From assembly GCA_933207985.1 (NCBI GenBank), contig OW240913.1, positions 262,604,783 through 262,668,782 on the forward strand: DNA of 64,000 bases, given 5' to 3'. This document shows positions 1 through 12,002 of this stretch, one piece after another. The notes beneath the pieces are model-generated. The model made no database searches, had not been told where the DNA came from, and saw nothing but the letters and a program-made list of their open reading frames with translations. This stretch comes from Pelobates cultripes. Lineage: Eukaryota; Chordata; Amphibia; Anura; Pelobatidae. How positions within the stretch are numbered: the stretch's first letter is position 1; every line of letters begins with the position of its first letter. Position numbers and translations under genes: made by a program.

Positions 1-880
1 ACAGGGTTGATGTTCCAGGAGGGATAAGCCAAATGGCAAATGATTTAGGTAAACTAGAAAAATGGTCAGAATTGTGGCAACTGACATTTAATGTGGATAA
101 GTGCAAGATAATGCATCTTGGACGTAAAAACCCAAGGGCAGAGTACAGAATATTTGATAGAGTCCTAACCTCAACATATGAGGAAAGGGATTTAGGGGTG
201 ATTATTTCTGATGACTTAAAGGTAGGCAGACAATGTAATAGAGCAGCAGGAAATGCTAGCAGAATGCTTGGTTGTATAGGGAGAGGTATTAGCAGTAGAA
301 AGAGGGAAGTGTTCATGCCATTGTACAGAACACTGGTGAGACCTCACTTGGAGTATTGTACACAGTACTGGAGACCGTATCTTCAGAAGGATATTGATAC
401 CTTAGAGAGGGTTCAGAGAAGGGCTACTAAACTGGTTCATGGATTGCGGGATAAAACTTACCAGGAAAGGTTAAAGGATCTTAACATGTATAGCTTGGAG
501 GAAAGATGAGATAGGGGGGTTATGATAGAATCATTTAAATATATAAAGGGAATCAACACAGTAAAGGAGGAGACTATATTTAAAAGAAGAAAAACTACCA
601 CAACAAGAGGACATAGTCTTAAATTAGAGGGACAAAGGTTTAAAAATAATATCAGGAAGTATTACTTTACTGAGAGGGTAGTGGATGCAAGGAATAGCCT
701 TCCAGCTGAAGGGGTAGAGGTTAACACAGTAAAGGAGTTTAAGCATGCGTGGGATAGGTATAAGGCTATCCTAACTATAAGATAAGACTAGGGAGTAATG
801 AAAGTATTTAGAAAATTGGGCAGACTAGATGGGCCGAATGGTTCTTATCTGCAGTCACATTCTATGTTTCTATGTTTCTA
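1..880 (+). mobile_element. 3' part of a Rex1/CR1-like non-LTR retrotransposon (LINE)
   Basis: The interval starts inside the reverse transcriptase C-terminal region and ends in a short repeated tail, CTATGTTTCTATGTTTCTA, at about 862-880. A simple-repeat tail instead of poly(A) is usual for CR1/L2/Rex-type LINEs. The same 3' sequence recurs in reverse orientation at 18045-18600 and at 63881-64000, which shows it is an interspersed family. The element lies within a Ty3/gypsy pol sequence that begins immediately after the tail. The 5' part lies outside the window or was never copied. Assignment to Rex1 rather than another CR1-like clade is from memory of protein style and is not certain. Confidence 0.85.
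33..785 (+). pseudogene. LINE reverse transcriptase C-terminal fragment, one internal stop
   Basis: One frame reads through about 250 codons of the thumb and C-terminal part of a non-LTR reverse transcriptase. Recognisable pieces are KCKIMHLGRKNP, ERDLGVIISDDLK, RPHLEYC and LERVQRRATKLV, the block that follows the catalytic YADD region in CR1/L2/Rex1-like ORF2 proteins. A TGA at 507-509 interrupts the frame, which continues in phase to 785. The catalytic palm is absent, so the fragment cannot be active. It is a dead copy. Confidence 0.85.
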
Positions 881-2018
881 ATGCTATTTCTAAGTTTGAT
901 GCATACCCCATTCCTAGAGTTGATGAGCTAGTGGAACGACTTGGGAGAGATCGGTACCTCACTACATTAGATTTTACCAAAGGATATTGTCTAGTACCAC
1001 TCACAGAGTGAGCGAAAGAAAAGACAGCATTTTCTACTCCTGATGGCCTATTTCAGTACAGAGTTTTGCCTTTCGGCTTGCATGGTGCCCTTGCCACATT
1101 CCAAAGAATGATGGACAGAATACTAAAGCCGCATGTGCGCTATGCGGCTGCATACTTGGATGATGTTGTAGTACACAGTGAGGATTGGGAATCTCACCTT
1201 CCAAAAGTACAGGCTGTCCTTAACTCAATACAAAATGCTGGCCTAACCGCTAACCCCAGTAAGTGTACGATTGGCCTAGACGAAGCAAAATATTTGGGCT
1301 ACTCTATTGGAAGGGGACTAGTGAAACCCCAAGTTGCTAAAATTTAAGCCATACGAAATTGGCCAAGACCACTGACTAAGAAACAGGTGAGAACATTTCT
1401 TGGCCTCATTGGATATTACAGGAGATTATATCCAACTTTGCTACAATTGGAAGCCCATTAACTGACCTTAGTAAAGCTAATGCTCCAGTAATGGTAAAAT
1501 GGTCCCCAGAGACTGAACAAGCATTCAGAAAGCTTAAAGAAGCCATTTGTGCCCAACCAGTGTTGGTAACACCTGATTTTTTTAAAGAATTTATTTTACA
1601 GACAGATGCATCTGATGTAGGGCTTGGTGCCGTTCTCTCTCAGGAAATTCAGGGTGAGGAGCACCCCATATTATATTTAAGCAGGAAGCTTAATCCCCAA
1701 GAAAGAAACTATTCCATTGTTGAGAAGGAGTGTCTGGCTATAGAGTGGGCAGTAGACACACTTAAATACTATCTCTTGGGACAAAAATTCAACCTACTGA
1801 CAGAACATGCACCCCTTACTTGGATAAGTCAAAACAGGGCGAAAAATAGTAGAGTAACCCGCTGGTTCCTTAGCGTGCAACCCTATAATTTTTCAATAGA
1901 GCATAGGGCTGGGTGTAAACAGGGAAATGCAGATGGTCTTTCACGGATGCACTCGTTAATGTCCATGGTCGCTCGACCCAATAGGTCTGAGCTGGGATGT
2001 GTGACCGAAAGCAAGTAA
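881..2018 (+). pseudogene. Ty3/gypsy pol relic: reverse transcriptase and RNase H
   Basis: The sequence encodes the RT palm (FTKGYCLVPL; FGLHGALATFQRMMDRIL; YLDDVVVHSEDW with the YLDD box near 1153-1164) and then RNase H (LQTDASDVGLGAVLSQ; EKECLAIEWAV; GNADGLSRM). It is broken by stops at 1009-1011 and 1345-1347, and a frameshift lies between 1347 and 1491, since the RNase H part is in another frame. Gag, protease and integrase are missing; an LTR-like sequence follows directly after the RNase H stop. The LINE upstream has inserted into its 5' side. It is a decayed fragment. Confidence 0.88.
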
Positions 2019-2394
2019 TTGTGCTTAAGGGAATCTATATATCTCCTCAGATTTTGCAAGGTTCCTATTTTGTGTAATTAGCCCCAGGGAAATAAGTTAT
2101 GTTAAAATGAATATTGCCCTTTAAATATGTGTATATTTTGGCCCTGGGGTGGAGCACTTGGAGAGTAGGGTGGGCCAGTGCTCTACTCCACATTTTGGAA
2201 GTTGCTTGGAACCTACAGATGAGAAGTCCAGTTCCAGAGTTTCAATCCTAATTTACTTCACCTGAAAAGGATTGTTAATTACAGGTGCTATTAAGTACTC
2301 CCCTGCCAAAGGAGGAGACAGATTGTGTTTGATTTCTGTGAGTGGAAACAAAGCTGAACAACCCTGAAGGTTGTTGTTTATGTTGGTGTAAGGA

Positions 2395-2558
2395 CATGAA
2401 GGGGTGCTGCCCTGCGACAGCACTGTCCCTTTAAATGAGTGAACCAACTTAGCAGAGAAATAATGAAAGGACACGGTGAATGGAGCAATCAAGAAAATAT
2501 GTATTAAAGAAAACCAAAGGATATAATATACAAAAACAAAATATGTACAATGCCACAG

Positions 2559-2599
<41 letters not shown>

Positions 2600-3125
2600 A
2601 GAAATCAATATAAATACAAATAGAGCAGGCAGAGTACACGTGATAGTCCTTAGGCAAAAGTAAAGTCCTTTGGCAGGATCGTGCAGCCACCACAGAATAT
2701 AAGTGGGGCATGGTTCCTAAGCCACCAAACACTAAATAAAAAACACCAAGGAGCAAAGCCTAAAGCAGGTCACACATAAATAAGGGAGCAAAGTCAGAAT
2801 CACTGGAAATTAAGTATAAGGAGGAACACTGCAAGTGAACACTGGAACGGGAGGCACATGACACAGGACCATAAAGGGCATCGGAACAGGAACACAGGAT
2901 CAGGATACACAGGAACAAGGAGCCAGAATCACGGGAAGCCGGGAAACAGCAGGTATAGGATGAAGGATAATGATCTGACAGGGAGTGAGGGGAGAAGCCA
3001 GAATATATAGGTGCTAAACAAGGGCCAGGTGATGCTTAACGAAAAGAAATGAGAAACAGTGCCAAACAGAACCAGTGGTGAGTGTGAGTATTGCACAAGG
3101 GCATATTAACTAAGGAGTGTCATGA
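2395..3125. repeat. Unclassified insertion inside the gypsy LTR
   Basis: This stretch interrupts LTR-like sequence and has an AG-rich 3' half with short repeated words such as GGAACAGGAACACAGGATCAGG. It begins near GGACATGAAGGGG and ends near GTGTCATGACAG. I find no open reading frame with recognisable homology and no clear terminal repeats, so its class is unknown. Confidence 0.35.
2562..2600. repeat. (AT)n(AC)n microsatellite
   Basis: A run of alternating AT is followed directly by alternating AC. It is a simple dinucleotide repeat. Confidence 0.95.
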
Positions 3126-3312
3126 CAGTTGGGAAATGGACATTTTGTGTAGTTAGTGCTCAGAAGAGCAAGGATTTTGTTTTATATATTTTGTTACAAC
3201 CTTTTATACCTTACTGTGCATTTATTTTGGAACCACAATAAAAAGAGCAAGTCCTTTTACCTCATCCAGCGTGTGAAGTGTCTCTAAAGCCTGAAAAGAC
3301 TGTGTGTAACAC

Positions 3313-4412
3313 CCCAATCCCAGGACAAGGTACCAAGGGAAAGGAGTACTTTTGTCACATGATATATAAATATATATATTATACATACATACACACTCCT
3401 TGTGTTCGTAAACATTTACTTTACAATGCTAGATAAAAGAAAATCAAGATAAAGGTGTTCTTTGATTTGCAATACATAAACACTCAAGTGAATACAGGTG
3501 AACCCTTTGTTTGCCTGACTATTTATATTTTGATCTGTGCAGACAGGCTGCTTTGCTTTATCAAGCCAGTTACTGGAATCATTAGAGCAAGACTCTGGAG
3601 TGAATAGGGTGCATTGATTACTAAATATTGTGTTGGAAAATCTAAAATTGCATAGCTGTGTCTTTACTGACATTCTCAAACAATGAAGTAATCAGGCGTA
3701 GACATATGACAGGTATGCTTTCAAACTACTGAAAACATTCTGTCTCCTCAGCGTGATGTGTTGTATCAAACACTGCCATTTCACTTGCTCTGAAAACTCA
3801 TTTGAAGTGGGATGTGCTTCTCAGCAAGATATCCTGTGAGGTTTCTAGTTATTACCTGGGGAAGTAGCCGGCACAATCTTACCTTTCTCACTCAACAGGT
3901 AAACAGTTGAGAAACAGCCAGAAGGCGTTGTGTTCTTGCAGTGGAAACCAAAGGAACTATAGACTTCTAGACTGAGGGCGGGGTTAGGAATGAAAGGCAA
4001 ACATACCTTTCTCCAGGAAGTAAAGTCAGCATTCTCGTAGGTACAGTGTTAAACACTTGATCCAGCCATTCCTTTCATTATGAAGAACAAAACAGACCTC
4101 ACTGACTGATCTGAGAACACATTAGACGGTAATGTACAATATCTGCACTTAGAAATTAGCAGATTCTGGAAGATAACTGCTACTGACTATCTGCCCTTTC
4201 TGAAAAATAAATCCAACAAACAGACAAACAAAAACATTGATATACAACAGTCTGGCTTGGTGGAATCCAATGATTTTTTTGAGATTTGTTCGCACATGTT
4301 TGGATTAACCAGCATTGCCATGTTTTTTTTGTTAACAAGGTGAAACTCGGGGATAATTCACAGCTATTTCTGTAACCCAAACCAGGAATTACTACAGGAA
4401 GGGACCTCAAAG
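3313..4412 (+). other. Upstream region and probable 5' UTR of the kinase exon
   Basis: No coding sequence is supported here. The stretch lies directly upstream of the frk-like coding exon and should contain its 5' UTR and perhaps its promoter, but I see no TATA box or CpG-rich block placed convincingly enough to mark a start site. The transcription start cannot be fixed from sequence alone. Short AT-rich simple sequence occurs at about 3360-3395. Confidence 0.4.
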
Positions 4413-4810
4413 ATGGGGAACTGTTGTAGAAAGCATTGTGGTGCACTGAAATGTGTGATACCTTGTCTCTTCAAGGATGACAACAATAGACAAGAGGTTT
4501 ACAAAAAAGATGACATTGTCATTGCAAATATGCATACGTTTCCACACGAAAATGTTATTCCGGATGGCCCACCCTTCGATCCGAACAATCACATCACCAT
4601 ACAAAGAAACCCAACAACTTATGTGGCTCTATATGATTATGAGGCTCGTGCCAATGAGGAGCTGACTATTTCTGTAGGGGATCAGATGTATATTGTGGAT
4701 ATAAGTCATAATGGCTGGTGGAAAGCTAGACTATTGAAATCCAAAGGAAAATTTGAAGGATATGTCCCATCAAACTATGTCGCTCCAATGTCCAGTCTTG
4801 AGTCACAACT
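4413..4810 (+). CDS. frk: First coding exon of a Src-related tyrosine kinase, FRK-like (N-terminus plus SH3)
   Basis: The exon starts at ATG in a good context (AAGATGG) and encodes 132 complete residues plus two bases before a consensus splice donor, GTAAGT, at 4811-4816. The product begins MGNCC, a myristoylation glycine with adjacent cysteines for palmitoylation, so membrane attachment is expected. Residues about 69-125 form an SH3 domain with the ALYDY box (72-76), the tandem tryptophans (102-103) and the PSNYVA loop (119-124). Having the unique N-terminus and whole SH3 in one exon, and a PCLF motif near residue 17, fits FRK of the FRK/PTK6/SRMS group better than FYN or SRC, but the SH3 alone would not separate them. 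SH2 and kinase exons are not in the window, so the remaining DNA downstream is probably intron 1. The exon is open and looks functional. Confidence 0.85.
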
Positions 4811-4816
4811 GTAAGT
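4811..4816 (+). other. Splice donor of frk-like exon
   Basis: The sequence ACAACT followed by GTAAGT is a strong 5' splice site. It falls just before an in-frame TAA, at the position after the SH3 domain where FRK-family coding exons break. Confidence 0.85.
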
Positions 4817-5264
4817 CTCATTTCATGGCCTCATGGCTCACTTATTGATAGCTTGAATTATCAAAGGATTTGTACATGATTCCCAGATTTAACCAGACGT
4901 TAAGGGGAGGTCTATTCTTCAAAACCATTAAAGTGTGCTGTATCAATGATAATGCTAAAGAGTTTCCTGGCACTATGTCTTGGTAAATAATAATGCAATA
5001 TTTAAATGGTTTGACACTTAGCTGGGCCCACTGTATACCTCTGACCTGACTCCCTTTTTAGATATCGCCAAAGTGAAAGTCAATGCTTCTACATTAGTGA
5101 CATCACGTCTGCACCTCTTTAGATGCAATTAATCAGCTGAGGGCATCAACGAATCCTTACAGCTAATGAATTCTGTCCAAATTGACACCTCTAACTCAGG
5201 GATTCAGGAACATGTTAGGGTCTCTGGAAATTGTTCATAGACAATTTGACTACTTATCTTGGTA

Positions 5265-5350
5265 CGGCACCATGGGATGTAGTGATTATGGTACTTAGGT
5301 TGCCCCTTTAAACACTCCAAGCACCAAAACCACTATATCCCACTCAGCTG
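5265..5350. repeat. Small inverted-repeat element relic
   Basis: The arm GGATGTAGTGATTATGGTAC is followed after a short spacer by CCAAGCACCAAAACCACTAT, its diverged reverse complement. The same words recur around 5505-5560 and in the larger inverted-repeat element at 60981-61640, indicating a dispersed MITE family. Confidence 0.5.
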
Positions 5351-5635
5351 GCAATCTCAGTCAATGATTTTATTCCTGATTTGCTCTAAGCAGTGGCATG
5401 CAGCTTATCCTGCTATAGAACACTGGGTGTAGTGAATGTAACAGTAAGTTGTCAAACATGATATATAGTTTTACATTCTAAGGTGGGATGGTGTCAGGGC
5501 ACTCTTTGCACCATAGCCACAATGGGCCGTAGTAGTTATGCTGCTTGAAGTGTTAGTAAACACTAATTGGTTTGTATACTGTTGTTTAAACACATGAAGT
5601 GCACATGAAACAGGAGTAATAATGTGGGAAATACC

Positions 5636-6044
5636 TTAAAGGGAAACTGTCACTTTTCAGAACATTTAATATTATGCTTACGTATTCCTAAAATTGTGGA
5701 AAACAAAATTGTCTCAGAAATTAACATCTGTTTATCCTATATCTGGGCACATTAATTTTTATTCTTTGTCAGTCAATCTCATAAGCTACCATTGTATCCA
5801 GCAACCTGCATAGAGAAAGCATGCGGAGAAGAACATTAATTAAATAATGTGTTTGTTTCCTCCTCATTTGTAATTTGTGCCCTGGTTTTGCTTTGTTGTC
5901 TGAACTGGATTATGTTGCTAAGTCTTCTTTAAAATGTAAAAGAAAATAGAGTATCTCATGAAAAAAAATGCACCTATAATCCGATTTATGGGTGATTGTC
6001 AATGTTTTATTTAATGTGGTAAATTCCAGATAGGTCCCTTTTAA
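5636..6044. mobile_element. T2-type MITE (TTAAAGG ends)
   Basis: The left end reads TTAAAGGGAAACTGTC and the right end GATAGGTCCCTTTTAA, giving inverted termini that begin with TTAA. Elements with TTAA target sites and TTAAAGGRR termini form the T2/Kolobok-related MITE group described from Xenopus. There is no coding capacity. The inner part of the terminal repeats is diverged, so this is an old copy. Confidence 0.6.
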
Positions 6045-7230
6045 AATGAAGTAGATGCTAAAATAGTAAAAGTATGTTTTAGTAAAATGGTAAAAATGTG
6101 TGTCTTTTTCAAAGCTACATGCTGTTGTCCCCTTCACTGCTTAGTGCCAACCAGTATGTATTTTCAACGAATCAGCAGACGACATTGACTAACTGCATCT
6201 GGAGTCTAACTAACTAAATGTCAAGTGTTGCCTTCCCTACTACTGACATCAAAATTTAAACCTAAATGTCAAAAAGGAAAATATAACTTACTGAACTCTC
6301 CAAATGCTCAAATTAAAACTCTAGACACCAAAAGAACTTTAGCTTAATGAAGTAGTTTTGGTGTATAAATCATAGCTTTTAGGAGATTATGGTCAGATAA
6401 TGAATTGAAGCCGCTTCCTAAAATTGGTCCCAAGGCATTCATGCAGTAAGAGAATAATATAAAACAAAACAAATAAAACAAAACTGTAAGTTTAATTAAT
6501 TTTCTATAAAAAGAGCTAAACACAAAGCAAACATGAGCTACCATAAAAAGAGTTAAGAGCGTATCAAACATGAAGTTGCACAGTCATACCAAATACTTTT
6601 AGAACAAATGTAAATACATAAAAAGCGTGATATATTTTCTATCAAATATGTTCTTGCATGAACATTGATCTATTACCTATGCCCTGTTTTGTAGGGATTG
6701 AAATGGATCATGTGTTTTATTATGAATCAGATGAATCACATGTTCAGTTGCTCCTGATACCGAAAAATACAGTAAATGGAATGGTATGTAGAGTAGCAGT
6801 ATATAATAGAAAGAATAATTGTGGGAAGCTTTTTTTAGATATTGCAGGGTGTGGGAATTAAAATGATTTTGTGTCTGGCCAGATGAAATGATAGAGACTG
6901 ATCATTGCTTCCTGACTAGTGGTGTGCAGTTAAACAATTAAAACAAGTGCGCTTATCTCATCGGATGACCAAACATCGGCTTAATATATAATATAAATTA
7001 AATAAAATTTACTAATATAAAGGTTGTCCACAGTTAAACTGCTTGCATTTATGTGCAAAAGATATAATCTGTAACTTTACATCTAAAAGCCTCTAAAGAT
7101 TTAGCAGGTTTAACACACTCCATAAAAAGTCATAAACAGGTTTGAATAGATGGTGGAATTTGACTGACAATTGTAGTACGTTTTTACAGAAGTTTTTTTT
7201 TTTTTTTTATCAGAATAGCAGGAAATGAAC

Positions 7231-7490
7231 TTAAAGGAAAACTATAGAAACAGGAATTCAAACATGCATTCCTGTCACGCTAGCTGTGAAAACACTATTT
7301 AAGCTTCTGCCCCCCAGCCCCTGTAAGCAATTAAAATGTGATTTAACTCACCTTTATTTCAGCGCTGTGCAGGTCCAACCGAGCTGGCTCCGCGCTCGTT
7401 CTGCCTCCTTGGCTGAGATAATCAAAATTGCAGATCTCAGCCAATCCAATGCTTTCCCATAGAAAAGCATTGGGAGTCTATTTTCACATG
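7231..7490. mobile_element. T2-type MITE, one end only
   Basis: TTAAAGGAAAACTATAG at 7231 is a T2-like terminus, and the interior (CCAATCCAATGCTTTCCC region) resembles the interior of the complete copy at 52028-52558. No matching right terminus is visible, so the copy is truncated or interrupted. Confidence 0.5.
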
Positions 7491-7499
7491 AATGGCAAA

Positions 7500-8665
7500 A
7501 CACCACTGTGGCTAAGTGGCTAATACAAAAGGCTGGACATACCCCATTTTGAATACCGTGGGTTGTCTACTTTTACAAATGGTATGCCATAATGGGGTTA
7601 ATTTTCATTCCTGGGCTGCTATGCAGTCTCAAGGGAAACCAATCTGGCAAATTTCAATGTGCAAACATGGAAAAGGGGAAAGCCCTACATTTGACCCCTG
7701 TAAATTTGCAAAAACCCATTGTTGTACACAGGAGATGTTGTTGAACACATATTAGGGTGTTCTTTGTCAGTAACACATACAGGAACTGAGAACTTTTCAA
7801 AAATATATGGTTTGATGTGGGTAAATTACATTGGCCGGCTTCAAAAATGTCCCAAATAGGACATGGGTGCATGAAAACCAGCTGTGAAAATTCCAAGTTG
7901 GAAAACTGGAATGTGCACCCTCTAAATAAAGTCTTTTAGCCCCCAGAGAACCCGACACACCTATTCATGGGGGGGTTATCACTGTACTCAGGAGATGTTG
8001 CTGAACACATATTGGGGTGTTCTTTGGCAGTAACTCTTAACGTTCTCCATACATGTATTCTTAAATTGCTATGTGTGTCAAAAAAAACTTATTTTTTTTG
8101 TTTTTAAATTTGGCATAGATTGGTGGTAAAATGATTGCATGATGGTGGTCATCTCTTTAAAAAAAATAAAAAAATACATGTAAAGGGTTATTCAGGGATT
8201 CCTGACAGACAATGTAACTTGTGTGAATTTTGAAAAAAAATGGTTTGGAAATAGCAAAGTGCTACTTGTACTATAACTTTCCAAAAAAAGCTAAGAACAT
8301 GTTAACATTGGGCATTTCTAAACTCAGGACAAAATTTAGAAGCTATTTACAATGGGTGTTTTTTGGCGGTTGTAGATGCATAATAGATTTTGGGGGTCAA
8401 AGTTAGAAAAAGTGTTTTTTGTTTTTATATTTTTACTTCATATTTTATCATTTCTTTCTAGCAAATTATATGATATGATGAAAATAATGGTATCTTTAGA
8501 AAGACCATTTAATGGCGAGAAAAATTGTATATAATAAGTGTGGGTACAGTAAATGAGTAAGAGGAAAGTTACAACTACACACAAACACCGCAAAAATATA
8601 AAAACAGCCCTGGACCGTAACGGTAAGAAAATTGAAATGGTCTGATCACTAATGGGGTTAAAAAC
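7500..8665. repeat. Unclassified interspersed repeat with an internal direct repeat
   Basis: A block of about 55 bp beginning CAGGAGATGTTG occurs at about 7729-7783 and again at about 7989-8043 with few differences. GGGGTTAA occurs near 7596 and again near 8653, close to the apparent end. The pattern suggests a non-autonomous DNA element, but no transposase or clear inverted termini are visible. Confidence 0.35.
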
Positions 8666-9856
8666 TTCTAGACTATAGAAGGTGCATGGGTAAGGGAATG
8701 CTCAGTAGTAAAAGTCTGGGAACAGGATATAACAAGGTATAGAAAGTTTACATAGACAGTACTATACAAGGAAATACAACAGTAAATACAAAATAAGGGT
8801 GTTAACTTTTAGACAGTCTAGTCAAACAAATGCCAATGCATATATGTAAGTATATGTAGTATAATTATTTTAGAAAGGACAGTTTATTTGCACAAATTAA
8901 TGTTTTATTATTTTATTGAATGGCAATTTACCTCTGTTATCGTACATATTTGCAGAATGTTCAATGCAGACTAAACTACATTGTGAAGGTTAGACAAACA
9001 AAAAATGGAACTCTAGGACTCAGCTAAGTGCATTTAAGTAAGGTGTAGTGTTTATTGAGAAAAGCAAAAAAAAATCACCAAAGAGAAAAATACTGTTCAT
9101 TCTGCATTCGTATAGTAGAACATGGCGTATGCAGTGAACCACCTTACGCATTTTTATGTGTAATTACCACACTTAATCATAGACATACATAATTGTCAAG
9201 ATTATATAACTGTCTGGATTAGTAGGTTGGAGGTTTCAGAGTTTACAGTCTAATGTACACTCCTTCGATATACTGTAAGCAAAGATTTTAAATAGGACAC
9301 AAATCTCTTCTCCATTAACTAGTATTCTATTCAGTTGTGAATGTTGGAAGCCATGTTGTCTCTCTTTCCTTTTGTTAGTGGAGATCTGCTTATATACATT
9401 TGGTGGCTACTTTATTAGATATTGTATTGTAAGTGTAGTAAGGAACCAAGATTTGTTCCCTAAGACATAGTTACATAGTGAATTGTGGTGAACTGAAAAC
9501 AAAATTGCAACAAACTAGGCTTAACATGGAGAATTTTTCCAATTCAGCATTTTCTGGACTAAAGATTCAAATTGTTTTTTTTTTAATTTTTATTATTATT
9601 ATTGAGCACATTTCACTGGTGAATAATAGAGTCAGGTTTCTCCATTGCATGCATTAAAATATGCACTAGTCATTTTCTGTAGTGATTTTGGTGCAGTGTG
9701 GCACAGAGTTATCATAAAATTATGACTATTTACCATCTCTAGGCAGGTATATACCAAACCTATGGTGCTGCTTTGCATTTTTGAAGAGCATACATTCCGA
9801 TGGGATAGGAAGTTTTACATCCAGATTTAGCTGATTTAATGCAAATGAATGGCCCT

Positions 9857-10329
9857 TATTCTGACTCGGATTGTTGTGATAGTGATCTAACCCCTTGTGA
9901 GACCTCTGTGCCTGGCCTGTGTAAGCAGGTACGGTCACTGCGGACAACCCTCCTCAGATAGCTGAACTCACCAATACTGGTTTCATCCAAAAGCTGGTTT
10001 ATTCTGAACATCACACAACAGGAATACAGCAGAATGAATGGATTTCAGTATTATGCGGTCAAAAGATGATGCTTTCCTTAGCTTAGCATGTGGGATACAA
10101 GAGTCCCAGTTACATGAGGCAAATGCAAGCAGCCATGACACAGGAAGTACAGCAAGAAGAGGGGCGGAGTTTACATACAAGGAAAAGATGTATGATGCTC
10201 ACAGGAGGAACAAGGGCATTACCAAAAAGGGCCAAAAGGAGGCAGCAAAAATACAAGGTAAATAAATCACAGAATATGCTATGTAAATTGCATCTACAAT
10301 AATGAGAATATTAACTGTGTAACAGCACA
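9857..10329 (-). repeat. BEL/Pao 3' LTR
   Basis: This is the left repeat and, on the minus strand, the 3' LTR. It follows a purine-rich tract (minus strand ACGGGGAG, about 10330-10337) that is the likely polypurine primer for plus-strand synthesis. It differs from the right LTR at one position seen (TTTCATCC against TTTCATTC). Its minus-strand start is TGTGCTG; the other end reads GAATA rather than the usual CA, a boundary fixed by the GCCCT target duplication. Confidence 0.93.
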
Positions 10330-10498
10330 CTCCCCGTCTGACGTTGTAAATGTCACTATTTTATACCATAACGGTAGTTATACAAGTGCAAATAAACAAC
10401 AGTGCAATTTGCTTGATGTCTTGAGAACGTGAAAGACATAAAGAAAAATCATGCAAAAAATGCAACAACTTCAAGTTAACATTAACGTCCAAAACTCT

Positions 10499-11323
10499 TC
10501 ATTCTCCAAAGGGCAAGAGCAGAATAAGTTCAGTGATAGGTCTGATGAAGGTCTTTACAGTCCCTTGTCTTGCAACTTTCACCTCCACCTTGCGTACCTT
10601 GCCATCATCACTAGGAACACTCTTTATAATAAGTCCCATAGGCCACTCGAGTCTCTCAGCTTGTTGATCCTTGAGCAGAACAAGATCTCCAACTTTAATG
10701 TTAGGATTTGGGTGTTGCCATTTCCTGCGTCCTTGCAAAGTAGAAAGGTACTCCATCTTCCAACGATTCCAGAAGCAGTTGGCGAGGTGTTGCACTCGCT
10801 TCCACTGGTCATAGCGTGAGTTTCCTGAGTTAAAGTTTCCAGGTGGGACAGGAATGGACCCAAGCTTTTGGGTAAGCAGAGTAGTTGGGGTTAGGATGGT
10901 TGGATTCTCTGGATCTGTTGACACTGGAACCAGTGGTCTGGAATTAATTATAGCAGATGCCTCTGCCATAAAGGTGGTTAAAACCTCGTGGGTAAGTCTT
11001 GTGCAATTTGAGTCCATAAGCATAGAGTCCAGTATTCTACGTGTAATGCCAATCATTCTCTCCCATGAGCCGCCCATATGGGAAGAATAAGGGGGATTGA
11101 ATATCCATGTACAGCCCTTTTGAGCTAAGAAGTCTTGGATTGGTCTAGAGTTGAGCTCTAACTCTCGACAGGCTCCAACGAAATTAGTACCGCAATCAGA
11201 CCTAAGTGTCTTGACTGTTCCTCTGATGGCGAGAAATCGTCTCAAAGCATTGATGAAGCTTGAAGCATCCATAGATTCTATTACTTCAATGTGTACTGCA
11301 CGCACACTCATGCAAGTAAACAA
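10499..11323 (-). pseudogene. BEL/Pao integrase core and C-terminal domain
   Basis: The frame encodes the integrase catalytic core and the downstream DUF5641-like region typical of BEL/Pao. Visible motifs are RSDCGTNFVGA (catalytic Asp), NPPYSSHMGGSWERMI (catalytic Glu) and KVGDLVLLKD in the C-terminal domain. It continues in phase from the segment upstream (11348-11830) but is separated from it by a TAA at 11348-11350. The end at 10499 lies about 160 bp before the polypurine tract. Without read-through it would not be made as part of a Pol polyprotein. Confidence 0.85.
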
Positions 11324-11347
11324 CGCTGCCCAGCGTTTGCTGTTTGC

Positions 11348-11830
11348 TTAACCACCTCGAGTTCTGCGGGCTGTTACCATCCATGGTCCAAAAACATCCA
11401 GACCAACATGAGTGAATGGTGGGTCAGTACTTAACCTGTCAGTTGGTAGATCTGACATTTGCTGTTGCGGATGTTTACCTCTTAGTTTGCGGCAGTGAAC
11501 ACAGCTGTGCAGTATAGCTGTAATTTGTCTTTTCGCTCCTATGATCCAAAGGCCTGCAGCTCTTATGGCACCTTCAGTGAAGTGTCTACCTTGGTGCTTA
11601 ACCCCTTCGTGGTAGTGCCGTATGAGCAGAGTGGTAATGTGATGGCGAGCGGGCATAATGAGAGGATTCTGTTCTTTCTCTCCCAACTCGGCCTTGTTTA
11701 AACGTCCACCAACTCTTAACATACCATCATTGTCAATGAATGGGTTTAGATTAGCAATTGCACTGGTTTTTGGAATATCCCTCGTCGCGGATACATTTAA
11801 TGTCTGAGCCAAAGACTTCCTGCTGTACAA
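11348..11830 (-). pseudogene. BEL/Pao integrase N-terminal zinc-binding region
   Basis: The segment carries LNPFIDNDGMLRVGGRL, the block preceding BEL integrases, then the HHCC zinc finger (HHITTLLIRHYHEG and SCVHCRKLRG) and the start of the catalytic core (HVGLDVFGPW, first catalytic Asp). It is in a different frame from the RT segment, so a 1-nt indel lies near 11775-11800, and it ends at an in-frame TAA (11348-11350). It is a broken part of the pol gene. Confidence 0.83.
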
Positions 11831-12002
11831 TGCGTATTATGACCATTTCACCTTCAGCAACGTTCTTTGCAGAAAGAAACTCTCGACATATGTGCCAACC
11901 TTGACATTGAGGATCAGTGAGCCTTGTGTGAAAGCAGCGTGCAATGTGGACTAACCTTGCGATGGTGCGTACAAGTTTTATCCACTTAGAAAATCGTTCA
12001 AA

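Larger units (their letters stand above)
2021..3312 (+). mobile_element. Probable gypsy-type LTR, interrupted by another repeat
   Basis: Immediately after the gypsy pol relic the sequence GCCCTGGGGTGGAGCA, followed by GAGAGTAGGGTGGGCCAGTG, closely resembles the solo LTRs at 37683-38433 and 56137-56879. An AATAAA near 3238 and a terminal-looking TGTGTAACA near 3304-3312 suit an LTR end. The centre (about 2395-3125) does not match and seems to be a separate insertion. The outer limits are approximate because no second LTR is available for comparison. Confidence 0.5.
4811..9851. other. Intronic, repeat-rich, no exon recognised
   Basis: About 5 kb of AT-rich sequence follow the splice donor. Open frames are short and show no recognisable domain. 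The stretch holds MITE relics listed separately (5265-5350, 5636-6044, 7231-7490, 7500-8665). The remainder (about 6050-7190 and 8670-9851) shows poly(A)/poly(T) tracts and nothing else I can identify. Confidence 0.6.

Noticed and set aside
4407..4604. Antisense open frames across the kinase exon
   Set aside because: Shadows of the real SH3-coding exon; no recognisable product.
7654..7896. Short open frames in intronic repeats
   Set aside because: They overlap an interspersed repeat and encode nothing recognisable.
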